64,000 nucleotides of DNA from Mesostigma viride (Eukaryota > Streptophyta > Mesostigmatophyceae > Mesostigmatales > Mesostigmataceae), in NCBI GenBank assembly GCA_009746045.1, contig RPFO01000644.1:67501-131500 (forward strand), in the 5' to 3' direction. Within the stretch, counting starts at the first letter, position 1. Each line of letters opens with the position of its first letter. The position numbers and the translations under genes are program-made. Under the pieces are notes generated by a model that saw only the letters and a list, made by a program, of their open reading frames with translations, made no database searches and was not told where the DNA came from. Below, in pieces: positions 53,401-64,000 of the stretch.

Positions 53401-56400
53401 ACTCCTCTGGTCCCCGTTCCTCCTTGCTCCCTCGCCTGTTTGGTGCTCGGGGACAGACCACACTCCTCTGGTCCCCGTTCCTCCTTGCTCCCTCGCCTGT
53501 TTGGTGCTCGGGGACAGACCACACTCCTCTGGTCCCCGTTCCTCCTTGCTCCCTCGCCTGTTTGGTGCTCGGGGACAGACCACACTCCTCTGGTCCCCGT
53601 TCCTCCTTGCTCCCTCGCCTGTTTGGTGCTCGGGGACAGACCACACTCCTCTGGTCCCCGTTCCTCCTTGCTCCCTCGCCTGTTTGGTGCTCGGGGACAG
53701 ACCACACTCCTCTGGTCCCCGTTCCTCCTTGCTCCCTCGCCTGTTTGGTGCTCGGGGACAGACCACACTCCTCTGGTCCCCGTTCCTCCTTGCTCCCTCG
53801 CCTGTTTGGTGCTCGGGGACAGACCACACTCCTCTGGTCCCCGTTCCTCCTTGCTCCCTCGCCTGTTTGGTGCTCGGGGACAGACCACACTCCTCTGGTC
53901 CCCGTTCCTCCTTGCTCCCTCGCCTGTTTGGTGCTCGGGGACAGACCACACTCCTCTGGTCCCCGTTCCTCCTTGCTCCCTCGCCTGTTTGGTGCTCGGG
54001 GACAGACCACACTCCTCTGGTCCCCGTTCCTCCTTGCTCCCTCGCCTGTTTGGTGCTCGGGGACAGACCACACTCCTCTGACCCCCGTTCCTCCTTGCTC
54101 CCTCGCCTGTTTGGTGCTCGGGGACAGACCACACTCCTCTGGTCCCCGTTCCTCCTTGCTCCCTCGCCTGTTTGGTGCTCGGGGACAGACCACACTCCTC
54201 TGGTCCCCGTTCCTCCTTGCTCCCTCGCCTGTTTGGTGCTCGGGGACAGACCACACTCCTCTGGTCCCCGTTCCTCCTTGCTCCCTCGCCTGTTTGGTGC
54301 TCGGGGACAGACCACACTCCTCTGACCCCCGTTCCTCCTTGCTCCCTCGCCTGTTTGGTGCTCGGGGACAGACCACACTCCTCTGGTCCCCGTTCCTCCT
54401 TGCTCCCTCGCCTGTTTGGTGCTCGGGGACAGATCACACTCCTCTGGTCCCCGTTCCTCCTTGCTCCCTCGCCTGTTTGGTGCTCGGGGACAGACCACAC
54501 TCCTCTGGTCCCCGTTCCTCCTTGCTCCCTCGCCTGTTTGGTGCTCGGGGACAGACCACACTCCTCTGGTCCCCGTTCCTCCTTGCTCCCTCGCCTGTTT
54601 GGTGCTCGGGGACAGACCACACTCCTCTGGTCCCCGTTCCTCCTTGCTCCCTCGCCTGTTTGGTGCTCGGGGACAGACCACACTCCTCTGGTCCCCGTTC
54701 CTCCTTGCTCCCTCGCCTGTTTGGTGCTCGGGGACAGACCACACTCCTCTGGTCCCCGTTCCTCCTTGCTCCCTCGCCTGTTTGGTGCTCGGGGACAGAC
54801 CACACTCCTCTGGTCCCCGTTCCTCCTTGCTCCCTCGCCTGTTTGGTGCTCGGGGACAGATCACACTCCTCTGACCCCCGTTCCTCCTTGCTCCCTCGCC
54901 TGTTTGGGACTTGGGGACACCTGCTCCCCCCCCCCCACACACACACAGGAGGTGGCCCGTTTCCGCCCCATCGCCAAGCACTCGTGCCACAGCGTGGTCC
55001 CGTGGATGCTGCCATGCGTGCCGCAGGCCAACCTGCTGCTGGGTGTCAAGGACTCGCGGCTTTGGTCGGTGATGTTTGAGTGTGGTCACTATAGCATAGC
55101 ATGCTAGTAGTATACTGTACTGTTGTCCGCGTGGGCGTGAAGAACTTGCAGCTCTGGTGTGTGGTGTGTGCGTGTGGTCACTATACTTCAAGTATAGTAT
55201 AGCATAGTGTAGGTTAGCGTTGTGTCTGTGGATGGCAAGGACTTGCGGTCCAGTGCTTGAGATTAGCCGTTCAGTCATTATGCCACCGGACCACCTGCCC
55301 TTTTACGTACCGTACCGGGCACAGTATTGCCGTGTTGATCACTTTTACTGACCATGTCTTCTAGCCGTGCGGGGTAGTAAGTGTTGTACGCGGATGCACT
55401 GTTCAGCTGTAAACGTCTTGTGGCGAATCATAGTTTTCTCAGGCCTCCGCCAAGGTGAACCTGCGATCTGGCGTGATTCTGGCCAATCACTGCGACAAGG
55501 ATGTGCATGTACATGGCCGTTCCCCGTGGCATTTGCCCTTGGGTAAGCCCACTGCATGCAGGGCCCGAATGTTTGTGGGCCTCCTCACTTTGTGGTAGGC
55601 TTCGTTAGATCATCAAGCTTGGTATGTGCTCACTCGGTTGTCAGCCTACCATTATCAGGTTGGGCTCCCCCCCCATCTCGTCCCAGTCTTGCATTCTCTG
55701 CGCTTACATCGCTGGCTTCTTACCGGTTGTTTCATGCCTCGGCTCCCAGGGGCGCCCATCGAGGCGTGAAGGGGGGCGGGCCGCTTGTCCTGTGTGACCT
55801 GAACGCCTACCTCGGCGCGGGTGCAGTCAAGGCAGGCAACAAGGTCAAAGTGAGTGTGCACACTTGGTAGGCGGCAGGCCAATGCCGAGAAGCACAGCAA
55901 CAGGTTTGCGATAGGTATGCGAGAGGTGTGAGGTAAGTAAGCGATAAGTAAGGGATAAGAAAGCGATAAGAATGCAGTCGGTATGCGATAGCTATGTGAT
56001 AGGTATTCGATAGCTATGTAATAGGTATGCAGTCGGTATTCGATAGCTATGTGATAGGTATGTAGTCGGTATGCGATAGCTATGTGATAGGTATGCAGTC
56101 GGTATGCGATAGCTATGTGATAGGTATGCAGTCGGTATGCGATAGCTATGTGATAGGTATTCGATAGCTATGTGATAGGTATGCAGTCGGGATGCGATAG
56201 CTATGTGATAGGTATGCAGTCGGGATGCGATAGCTATGTGATAGGTAGGCATGTCTATTGAGGCAAATGTCACATTGGGGATGCTGATGGCATGGTCTTG
56301 ACGGTAATTGGACATTGGTATACCGTTTGAGGTGACAAAATGGTAGCATGCAGGGTGGTCGCTACTGGTTGAAGTATCATTCCCCATTTCTGGGTCAATT

Positions 56401-59400
56401 ACTCAACTATTCTTGCGACGCGCTTCACCAAGGTGCTCTCGCATCATCTTACTGGTCGGTGCAGCAAGCATCCTCACCATCAGGTCATGGCATGTCGCCT
56501 CACGCCTGCAGGTTGTGTGCATCCCCTTGACCTCAGGTGTGGTTTTTGTTGTAGTCTATGAAGGAGCACTTGCACGTAATCGTTACCAACGAAGTACCAT
56601 GTGTTGAGCTAAAGAACGAGAAGCAAACTGATTTTTTTTCGAGAACCTCCAAATCTGAGCATACTCGAAGAAAATCCAAAAGTATTTCCTTTTCTATCTG
56701 TAAGCGACATTATCGTATTATTTAATGTAGTTTGAGCATGAAGTACTCCCATTGGTAATGCAACTGCTGTTTTGTTGCTACGATTTCCTGTTCTTTTCAT
56801 AATGAGATATTTATCATCTTTTGAACTGGAGCGAGTGGCTTACAGCAGAGCATTCTGTTTCATCGTTGCATTGCATATTTTCTCGCAGATCTTCTGTTTT
56901 GATTGTTTTGCAAACCACGTTTACAGGGTTTGTGTACAGGTGATTGCATTTTCTGTTCTGCTTGAATGTTTCTGTTTTTGGTAAGAAGACTTAACCGGGG
57001 AAGCACATTGTTTGTCAAGGATTCTGGCAGCAAATGCCCGTGATCATTGACATCGCAAGTAGGATTGGGAACCGATCCAGCAATTCCTCAATTATGCAGG
57101 TAGGAGGACCTGCCTGCATTCGTGGCTGCTTGTACTGCCATTCGTGGTGTACGTTGTTGCCTTGGTTGTTATAATACTACAGCATATGCTCGGTTCATGC
57201 AGCATGCTCAGCTAGCTGTTCAGGCAAGTTGTCCATCGAGTTATCGTTGACGTTGGTTGCGATCAATCCCTCCCTTTCCACCCACGCATCCCTGCGCCCT
57301 CGTGCCCCCAAACCGACAAGAGGGAATCCCCCAAACAAACATCCCCTTGATGCCCTGGTGTTCCAATCTGCGGCTCCCTTGCCTAACGACTGGGAACACC
57401 ATGTGCGCAGGTGTATACCACCAAGGTCCATCCGCTGCTTCCGCACTTGGTGATATTTGGCACCAACATGGGCATATTCGCGCTGGAGCTGGACAAGGGT
57501 GTCGCCCCACCCGCGCTGCTGGTCCCTGCAGGGTATGTACTCACGTGCCTGCCTGTCCGCTGCCTTCGTAGGTCCACCGAATGATTCCGCTGTTTTGATC
57601 GTCTCCCCTGGTGGTTGTCATCTGTGCCCAGCTGCGCAGGCGTGCGTGCCAGTTAGGTGCTTGCTGCCCTTGCGTGGTTCACACGTGCATCAACTTTGAA
57701 ATCCGGTGCCTGTAACACTATCATGGACTCAACAGGTAGGGTACTGACATCAGTGCCATCGGTTCGTTTCTACGCCATGTGTGACCGTGGGCGTGTTGGT
57801 GTTGTAGGTACAGTCAAACTACGTTGTTGTAATACGTTGTGGGCTGGCACGTTTGTAGCGGCCCGCGCACGTTCTAAAATTCACGCAGGTCCCCTACTTG
57901 TGTATACCAGGTGCCATCGACCACGTTGCACAGAGACGCCGGGCTTTGTAGACGTGCTTTGTTTTTTAGGACTGATCAGCCCCCTGGGTCAAGAAGAACG
58001 GTTTGAGCGCACCCCTTAGTCTACTGTTACGGAGCTGGGCCATGCCGGCGTGGTTCCGGTTCCATTCTGAGAGAGCCAGGGAAGAGCGCGCACAACTCCA
58101 TTCAGGGGCCATGGTAATCGGTCGAATGATGGAAGCATCGTTGTGTGACAAACATTGCTGCGTTGAATGGAGTCGAATCACCACCCCGGGCGCAACAGGC
58201 ATGTTAACATAGAGGCATGCTCGGGCGTGCTGACGCATGCTTCAGTCACCATCATCGGTGCCTCCCCATCCCTTCCCCCTCGGGCCTGGACATGGAGCCA
58301 GCGGGGAAGAAGGCAGGCTGCACTGCTGCAGGAAGAAAATGTAGGCAAACTAGGTCCGTTGAGTGCAGTTCGGGCTTTGCAATCACAGGCCACTTTGTTA
58401 TTGTTTTAATACTATTTTACTAGCCTTCCCTTGTATGCTTGGGAGGGATTGTCCTATGTTCATGGTCAATGAACCCGTTGCTTCTTATCATGTGGCGCAC
58501 CCTGCAATGGCCCCCCCCAACCCCCCCGCTTTACACACACACACACACACTCAACACCACTGCGCACACACACATGCACACACACACACACACATCCCAC
58601 CTGCCAGGGTGTTCCCCAACGACGGCCCGACTGCGGTGGTTAAGTCAGCGCGCAACAGCTTCCTGTTGGTGCGCAACCAGCAGCTGTCTCGCGTCTCCTT
58701 CCAGTTGCAGACGCTGGTATCCACACCCTCCATGTCGGGGCAGGCATTGGACGCGCCGCGGCCCCCCCCCACGTCCACCGTGATGCAGGTGCGGCAGGTG
58801 CTGGTGGAGGCACTACCGCTGCCCAATGACCGGGCGACGCTGACCTCCAACAAGGCACGCAGGTAGGTGCTGGCTGTATGCGCAGCAGGATGTACAGTGT
58901 ACAGTGGCATGCCTTCTTTGATGGTTGATAAACAGGTTTTTCCTTAATCACACATGGCATGGGGGAAAGGAGGGGTTCCAGCTGTTTCCTCCGTGCACGC
59001 ATGAGTGAGCATGAGAAGTGCGCGTGCGCATCCCATCGTTGGTGGGCGGCAAGCAGCACCTGGTCCTGTGGGTGCGTGCTGGCGGGGAAAGATATAGGAG
59101 GCAGACCCACATGTGCAGCCTTTATCGAATGAACAACTGCTAAGCTATACATGCGCTCTATGATGGGAGGACTGAGGCCGTCTGTTCTGCTTCTCGCCCA
59201 GGTTGGCAAACATGCTGTGCCTTCTTGAATATATAGTCATCAGGCGCATATTTTTGCCCGACGTATTTTTTAGGCCCGGTTTGAATACTCATATTCGCCA
59301 ACCCGGCCAACTTGCCCCTGACATGGTAAATGTGGATATTCAGGCACCATTTTCTGTGCTTTTGACAAGAACAGCAGCTCTGGTCCCTTGATAGCACATG

Positions 59401-62400
59401 CCGGTGGTAGCAATGCATCCTGTCATGCCAATTATCCCATTTTCAATGCTGGCTCTGGCTTGTTGCTCATTTCACTCTCCACGCAGAAAATCGGTCTGGC
59501 TTCTTGAGCCGTGCCTGCGTTAGAAACATCACCTTGGATGGCCCCTCGTTTGCCGCATTCCCCTCATCCACCCTTGCCTCTGCAGGGCACCTTGTGCTTG
59601 CCGCTATGTTCAGCTCGTGTTGATCGAGAATAACAACTTATTAGCGACAAGAATAACAACTTTGTCTTCCCATCACTCCCTCCTTGGCATCCGTGCTACC
59701 GACCCCACGCTGGCACCCGGACAGGTACGTGGGCGTGCTGGCGACCAGCGCCCACCGCTACGTCGTGCTGCGCACCGCCACCTGTCACGTGGTGGACCAG
59801 GGGCGCGCTTCCTCCCTGGCGTGGGACAATGACCACCATGCCTACGGGGTGCTTGAGCCGGCCGAGGTGGCGACGGGGGAGACGGCAGGGGAGGAGCGAC
59901 GCAAGTCGCTTCTGATGTCACGCAACAAGGTCGGTGTTGTTGCTGATGTTCACGCAACAAGGTGGGGCACGGGGGAGCGCATCATGTCGCTAGCACCAAG
60001 TCATGGGTATTCGTTCAAACAGACCCAAGATTGCTTTCATCATACTCCCTATCATCATTATCGCAAGCCAACCCCCTATTGACCAACCCCTTTCAATAGT
60101 GGGTTGCCTCGCGCAGCCGTAGATTATCATGAAAGCAACTATCGTTACCGCTCTAGATATTGCTAGCATGTCTTGAGGAGGGTAGCGCATGCATGCCTGG
60201 GGCCTGTCTCTGCCATCGTGGCAATGGGGGTATCCATGCGGCCTGTCCCTGTAATCGTGCAAGGGCAGTTTCATGCGGACACTGTGTGATGATCGCAGCA
60301 TGTGTTGGTGTTTAGAGCCCAGCATGGGTGGCACCTGCACTTGCGGGCACATGCCATGCCCCTCGTCCAACCATAATTGAATAGGGTGAAATATTATTAT
60401 GAAACACTAGTATTGTCACAGCGACTTTGACGTAAGGTATGCTGGCAACGTAAGAAGCCCCGCCGGGTTGGTGGGACCATTTGGCTGGGTTATCCGCCTG
60501 TGGTTCCATGGACGCGTCGTGCGCGGATGCCGTGGGGGTGAACAAATCAACGCTTCTTTTTAGAAACATAGCGTTCAGTGGACAAACATCCCGTCATCAC
60601 ATGCAGGGTGAAATGAAAGCACCTACCCTGCAGGCCTGGGGCAACAGCCCACCCTCCCGATGGAGGCACATGCATGAAGGGACGATGGACTTAGGCCCTG
60701 ATGCTTCTACTGCTAGGCTTCCCAATTGGATGATGGTGGGGGCGCTGACTTGGTGCACATTTCGATTGAGCCTGGAAGTTGCATCGCACACAAGGCATGG
60801 GCGGTCTGTGAAGCTCACACCTGCCCTTACAGCATGGGTACTCGGGTGGGGCACGCGCCGTGACCACCTAAGGGACCATGAAATGCCGCGACCTTTTGCG
60901 AAATGGAATGGCGCCACCTTCTACCAAGTGGAATGGCGCGGCTTTCACCTAAATGAAATGGACTGACCTTCAACTAAATGGAATGCCCATGATCGCCCTC
61001 TTGACATGAATCGACCATTGCATGCAGGCCAAGGCGCTCGCAGTGGAGAAGGCGCAGCTGGAGGCGGCGATGGCCGAGGGCATGCGCAAGCCGGCGCGCG
61101 TCGTGGTCAAGCGCATGCGGCCAGATGGGGCGCTGGAGATCAGGTACTGCCCGATTGCAGACGATAGGAATCACACCAAGTCGCGCCCCTATGCCATGTT
61201 TACTGAAGGGGTAACGATGCGCGGGATATCAGGTACTACATCCCCGTTCGCATATCCCTCGTGGTTTGAGGCGGTGGTGATGGCGCGGGGGAGCCAAGGC
61301 CCTGAACCTCCGCACACGGTGGCAAGGCACGCCCAGCCATTATCTCGCCCTGCCTGGTCCTCACACCCAAGTGACTGCGTTGCACACCATGGCCCTCGTG
61401 CTGCGAACAGCTTAAACAGCTTGTCCTCAGGGTGCGCACATGAGCACTTGAATGTTGTATTAACTGCAGCAGTACAGCCACCGTGCATATGGGGGCGCTT
61501 GATCTATGTGCGCCTAGGGCTGCCTGGATGTCTCCATCGTATCACGCGATCATTTCTAGATCAGAAAGGGATGTTCAACTACCCCACGCCTCACTATGGG
61601 TGCCGCGTTCTCTTGTGCCCTCATTCTGTCGCGCGCTGGGCCCCTCTTGGACGCATGCGGTGGTGGCATCCATTCACGACCACCAGGTCATGGGCCCCTG
61701 TTGGATCGCTCGTGAGCGTAGAGCAGTAGCTCTCCCGGCCTTACAGCACATGCCGCTTGCGGTGGGGCACTCTGCATGTTTTTCTGTTCAGGTGTGACAA
61801 CCTGCCCATCCCTGAAGGCACTGAAGTGCGGCAGCTGGTTGGGGGCTCACTTCTTGGGGTGATCTTCCACGCGCGGGGACTTAGCCAGGCGCCGGGCGCC
61901 TCCAAGAAGGCATCGTCGGACGGCGACACGCAGCGCTTCACGCCCGTGAGCGTGGGCCTTTGCTACGAGAAGCCGTTTCTGTTCTACAGGTATCCTTCGT
62001 GGCAAGCGCAACCCATGCTGCTCGCATGGTCATGATCACGCTCTTCTGTGCCTGTCCTACCAAACCCCCTTCCTCTTCTACAGGGAAATTGCATGAGATG
62101 GGGTTCTTGTTGCGCCAGCATTACTTCGCATGCGTGTGCTACGGAAAGCGGCTCCCTTTAAGCAGGTGGGGGCTTTGTGAGTGCCGGTGCTAGCAGTCGT
62201 CAAGGATGCATCTGTTCCTCATAACGAGCGAGCGAGACGTGTGCGCTTGGCACCTTCAAAGGTCTTCTTGAACAGGCTCATTCCAAGTGTCAGCAGACAA
62301 ATGTGCATACCGCCAGTTGTCTTGCACCTGTGTGGCCCTATCGGTGGCTGCGCATGGATCCATCCTCCCCCACGGTGCCCCTCTTGTCCGGTGTCGGCGG

Positions 62401-64000
62401 ATCAAACCACCCCACCGGTGCCCCCCTTGTCCGGTGTCCACGGGGAACAACATGTGGGCGGCAAGCTTTAACGCTGTCCATGGGCCCCGGGTTAGCACAC
62501 TAGGCCCGCACACACCAAGTACCGATGTGGCCTACGTTTGCAGCTATGAATGCGACATACGTCTATCTTAAGCGTATTAGTAATAGGATGTCTATTAGAG
62601 TATAACTGCATTTAAGCGACCCTCGACCCCGAAATTCAATGCAGAATTGTGGTTGGGTCAATTTCAACCTTCAGCACGGATTCCGAATCCCTGAGGTCTG
62701 CTCTACTTGGGAAAAATGTCAGTATGGCGTCAGGATGGGGGGGGGGGGGGGGGGGGGGGGGGAGGGGTCCATCCCGTTTAAGCCTATGGGCTATTTTGAG
62801 CGTGCATTGGGGTTTCCAGGGTTTAGGGGTGTTTGGCAGGCAGAGCCATGAACGGCGAGTAAGCGGCGCTCAACTGAGCGCCGCTTACTCGGGTCAACCT
62901 TAGCTGACTGTGCCTCAGTTAGAGGAAGAAATAGCACGTTCACGTCAGTTGGTGTGCCTCACTACCCCCTAGCCCGGCGGCTGAGTGAACAGAATTAACT
63001 GGCCATGATGGATGTCCGAAGCCTGGCGGGAGGGGGGGGGGGGGGGGGGGGGGCGCTTTGGGGGGCGGCTTCAGCGGGGATCATGCTCTAACAGAGGCAA
63101 GCAAGCAGTTACTTGTGCATGAGTGTTGAAAGGACTGTGTGGATTGTCTCGGACGGCTTCAGAACACTGGCCGCATGCGGAGGCGTGCCAGCATCTTATC
63201 TCAGCGACAGATAGCATCGGGTGCTCGTTCGACTCTTGCCGGGTTCCAGCTAACCACAGGCACCGGTTTGAGCGGCCTCGTACTAACGAGCTGCCCCCCT
63301 GTGCGCCCTTTCTCGCGGTGGGCTTTCCTGCCTCGATTCTATACGCATTGGATGCGCTTTTGTGTGTCTGTGTGCGTGCATCTGTGCGCATTCTTGTCTT
63401 TGCGTCTCTCTGTGTGTCCAACAACCCGTGTGCGACCCCTGTGCAGTTGGGACGCGCTGTCACCTGTGGGCACAGCACTGCCTCTCCCTGACTGGGTGGA
63501 GTGGGATGGCGCATCCGAGATGTGTGCGATGAGGTTTACGAGTACGTGCTTTCGAAGACAAGAAAATGCTTGCGTCTGCGTGCATGTGCTTGCGTGTGCG
63601 CGCCATGAGGTTTACAAGCGCGTGCTGGTGCGGCTGTGTCTGCGCTTCCCTTTGTGCTTGCGCGCTTGCCTGGGTGATCGCTGCTGGGCATCTGGTGAGG
63701 AAAACTTTGTCATGGGATGAGGGGATGATGTCTAGTTTCCCTAAATAACGTGGAGTGCAGAGATAAAGCATTGGCCTGGTGACGACTGTTATCCAGATCC
63801 AGGGGTGACAGGCATCGTGCTGGTAGGGCATGACCGCAATACGTAGCGCGCAGCGCCAGCCGACATCACACGGAAGCGCATGTCACCACCAAGGTTCACA
63901 GTTTACCTCATTTAATACCTCATTTTAATATGTGGCGGGAGACTTCCTGTAGCCTATGATGGCGTGCACGGTGCTGCAGAATAGAGCCCTTGGTGGCCTG
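44425..64000 (+). CDS. TWD40-1: TWD40-1-like WD40 subunit of the TPLATE/TSET endocytic complex (3' incomplete)
   Basis: Recognised exons: 44425-44589, 45221-45305, 46753-47013, 48208-48310, 48876-48950, 49532-49651, 50357-50491, 54949-55068, 55443-55542, 55764-55849, 57411-57532, 58608-58862, 59725-59929, 61028-61143, 61792-61989, 63447-63533. Except for the 45305/46753 join, phases agree. Matches to plant TWD40-1 run in order: KIHHIDVHPTLPWVLAADIK, VKCVRLFDEDTRRWEAW, GGGDGVIRLLSMQTWK, HRGPIACLQLL, LSGGGDGMVCVWD, VHDGGVHCISLAPG, CHSVVPWMLP, VHPLLPHLVIFGTNMGIFAL and WDALSPVGTALPLPDWVEWD. These form N-terminal WD40 repeats. The family protein continues into a second propeller/alpha-solenoid region, here outside the window. 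TSET/TPLATE is an ancient AP/COPI-related coat acting in clathrin-mediated endocytosis at the plasma membrane. The exon 10 acceptor (ATCGAG) was chosen by frame. Confidence 0.88.
46290..46311. repeat. Poly-G run in TWD40-1 intron 2
   Basis: About 22 consecutive G within a G-rich ggaggggg repeat region. It lies in the intron that probably also hides a missed mini-exon. Confidence 0.85.
47146..47410. repeat. 9-bp minisatellite (CAGCAGCAC)n in TWD40-1 intron 3
   Basis: About 28 nearly perfect copies of cagcagcac. It is open in several frames (Gln-His, Ala-Pro, Leu-Val repeats), but it sits between exons that join perfectly in phase (47013 to 48208), so it is intronic. Confidence 0.9.
47648..47886. 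repeat. 12-bp minisatellite (TGCATGCCTTCT)n in TWD40-1 intron 3
   Basis: About 20 copies; a minority read tgcatgccctct. It is the second minisatellite in the same intron, 240 bp after the first. Confidence 0.95.
51076..54918. repeat. 61-bp minisatellite, 63 units, filling TWD40-1 intron 7
   Basis: The unit starts agaccacactcctctggtcc, continues ccgttcctccttgctccctc and ends gcctgtttggtgctcgggga plus c. Successive units start exactly 61 bp apart from 51076 to 54858. Almost all are identical. Recurrent variants are agatcac for agaccac (about six units) and ctgac for ctggt (about five). The final unit is diverged (gtttgggacttggggac). The array is stop-free in most frames on both strands, which creates open frames of over 1,000 codons that are not genes. 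It lies wholly between exon 7 (ends 50491) and exon 8 (starts 54949). Confidence 0.97.
55912..56251. repeat. 33-bp-type minisatellite in TWD40-1 intron 10
   Basis: Copies of gcgatagctatgtgataggt alternating with atgcagtcggt, with a simpler gcgataagta-like lead-in from about 55912. Non-coding. Confidence 0.85.
58536..58592. repeat. (CA)n tract next to exon 12 acceptor
   Basis: An interrupted (CA)n run ends just upstream of the CCAG acceptor at 58604-58607. The exon 8 acceptor at 54948 is likewise preceded by poly-C and (CA)n. Confidence 0.85.
62738..62762. repeat. Poly-G run in TWD40-1 intron 15
   Basis: About 25 consecutive G. A second run of about 22 G lies at 63031-63052 in the same intron. 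Confidence 0.85.
62856..62891. repeat. Perfect 17-bp-arm hairpin in TWD40-1 intron 15
   Basis: CGAGTAAGCGGCGCTCA at 62856-62872 is followed after AC by its exact reverse complement at 62875-62891. It sits between two poly-G runs, within sequence unlike the surrounding intron, and may mark a small inserted element. Confidence 0.85.

Noticed and set aside
51076-54918. Possible CRISPR array
   Set aside because: Units are contiguous with no unique spacers, there are no cas genes, and the context is a eukaryotic intron.
51042-55278. Open frames of 500-1,240 codons on both strands across 51-55 kb
   Set aside because: They are translations of the stop-free 61-bp repeat in several frames and lie inside an intron of TWD40-1. 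The period is not a multiple of 3, so the same peptide recurs every three units in all frames.
61990-62110. Acceptor near 62082 (cttctacag) as the next TWD40-1 exon
   Set aside because: The frame required by exon 15 hits a stop within a few codons. The exon at 63447 fits both phase and family sequence.
63534-64000. Further TWD40-1 exon at the right edge
   Set aside because: A second gaggtttac motif and a CAG near 63977 are visible, but no family match could be read, so no exon was called there.

Overview
This window is nuclear DNA of a eukaryote. The host genes are split by many GT-AG introns, with GC-rich exons and repeat-filled introns. The best guess is a green alga. The multi-exon WD40 gene on the right resembles the plant TPLATE/TSET subunit TWD40-1, and the intact LTR element is a chromodomain-bearing Ty3/gypsy element (chromovirus). 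The lineage is inferred, not proven.

Layout. (1) 1-1932, minus strand: the 5' part of a Ser/Arg-rich low-complexity protein that leaves the window. (2) 2.1-7.0 kb: no gene recognised. It holds short tandem repeats and a cluster of small inverted-repeat DNA elements: a TTA-flanked MITE, a foldback element, a TA-flanked MITE and a 250-bp hairpin element. (3) 7049-8002: an intronless MOSC/mARC-type gene. (4) 8.4-31.4 kb: a transposon nest. It contains 3' ends of non-LTR retrotransposons (LINEs) with (TTAA)n tails, degenerate reverse transcriptase fragments, LINE relatives that seem to carry only ORF1, a MITE whose interior is a minisatellite, and a nearly pristine 10,965-bp chromovirus. The chromovirus has two 689-bp LTRs differing at one base and a 5-bp target duplication. 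It sits inside an ORF1-only LINE relative. (5) 31.4-33.7 kb: no gene seen. (6) 33669-43230, minus: CLP1, the RNA 5'-kinase/cleavage factor, rebuilt from 11 exons as 435 codons. (7) 44425 to the right edge, plus: a TWD40-1-like gene, 16 exons recognised, 3' end outside the window. Its introns carry several minisatellites, including a 3.84-kb array of 63 units of 61 bp.

CLP1 and TWD40-1 are divergently arranged, with about 1.2 kb between start codons. Besides the usual gag-pol, the chromovirus has three unusual sense ORFs: a stand-alone RNase H1-type hybrid-binding (viroplasmin-like) ORF before gag, and two unrecognised ORFs between pol and the 3' LTR. The very large ORFs crossing the 61-bp array are artefacts of a stop-free repeat.
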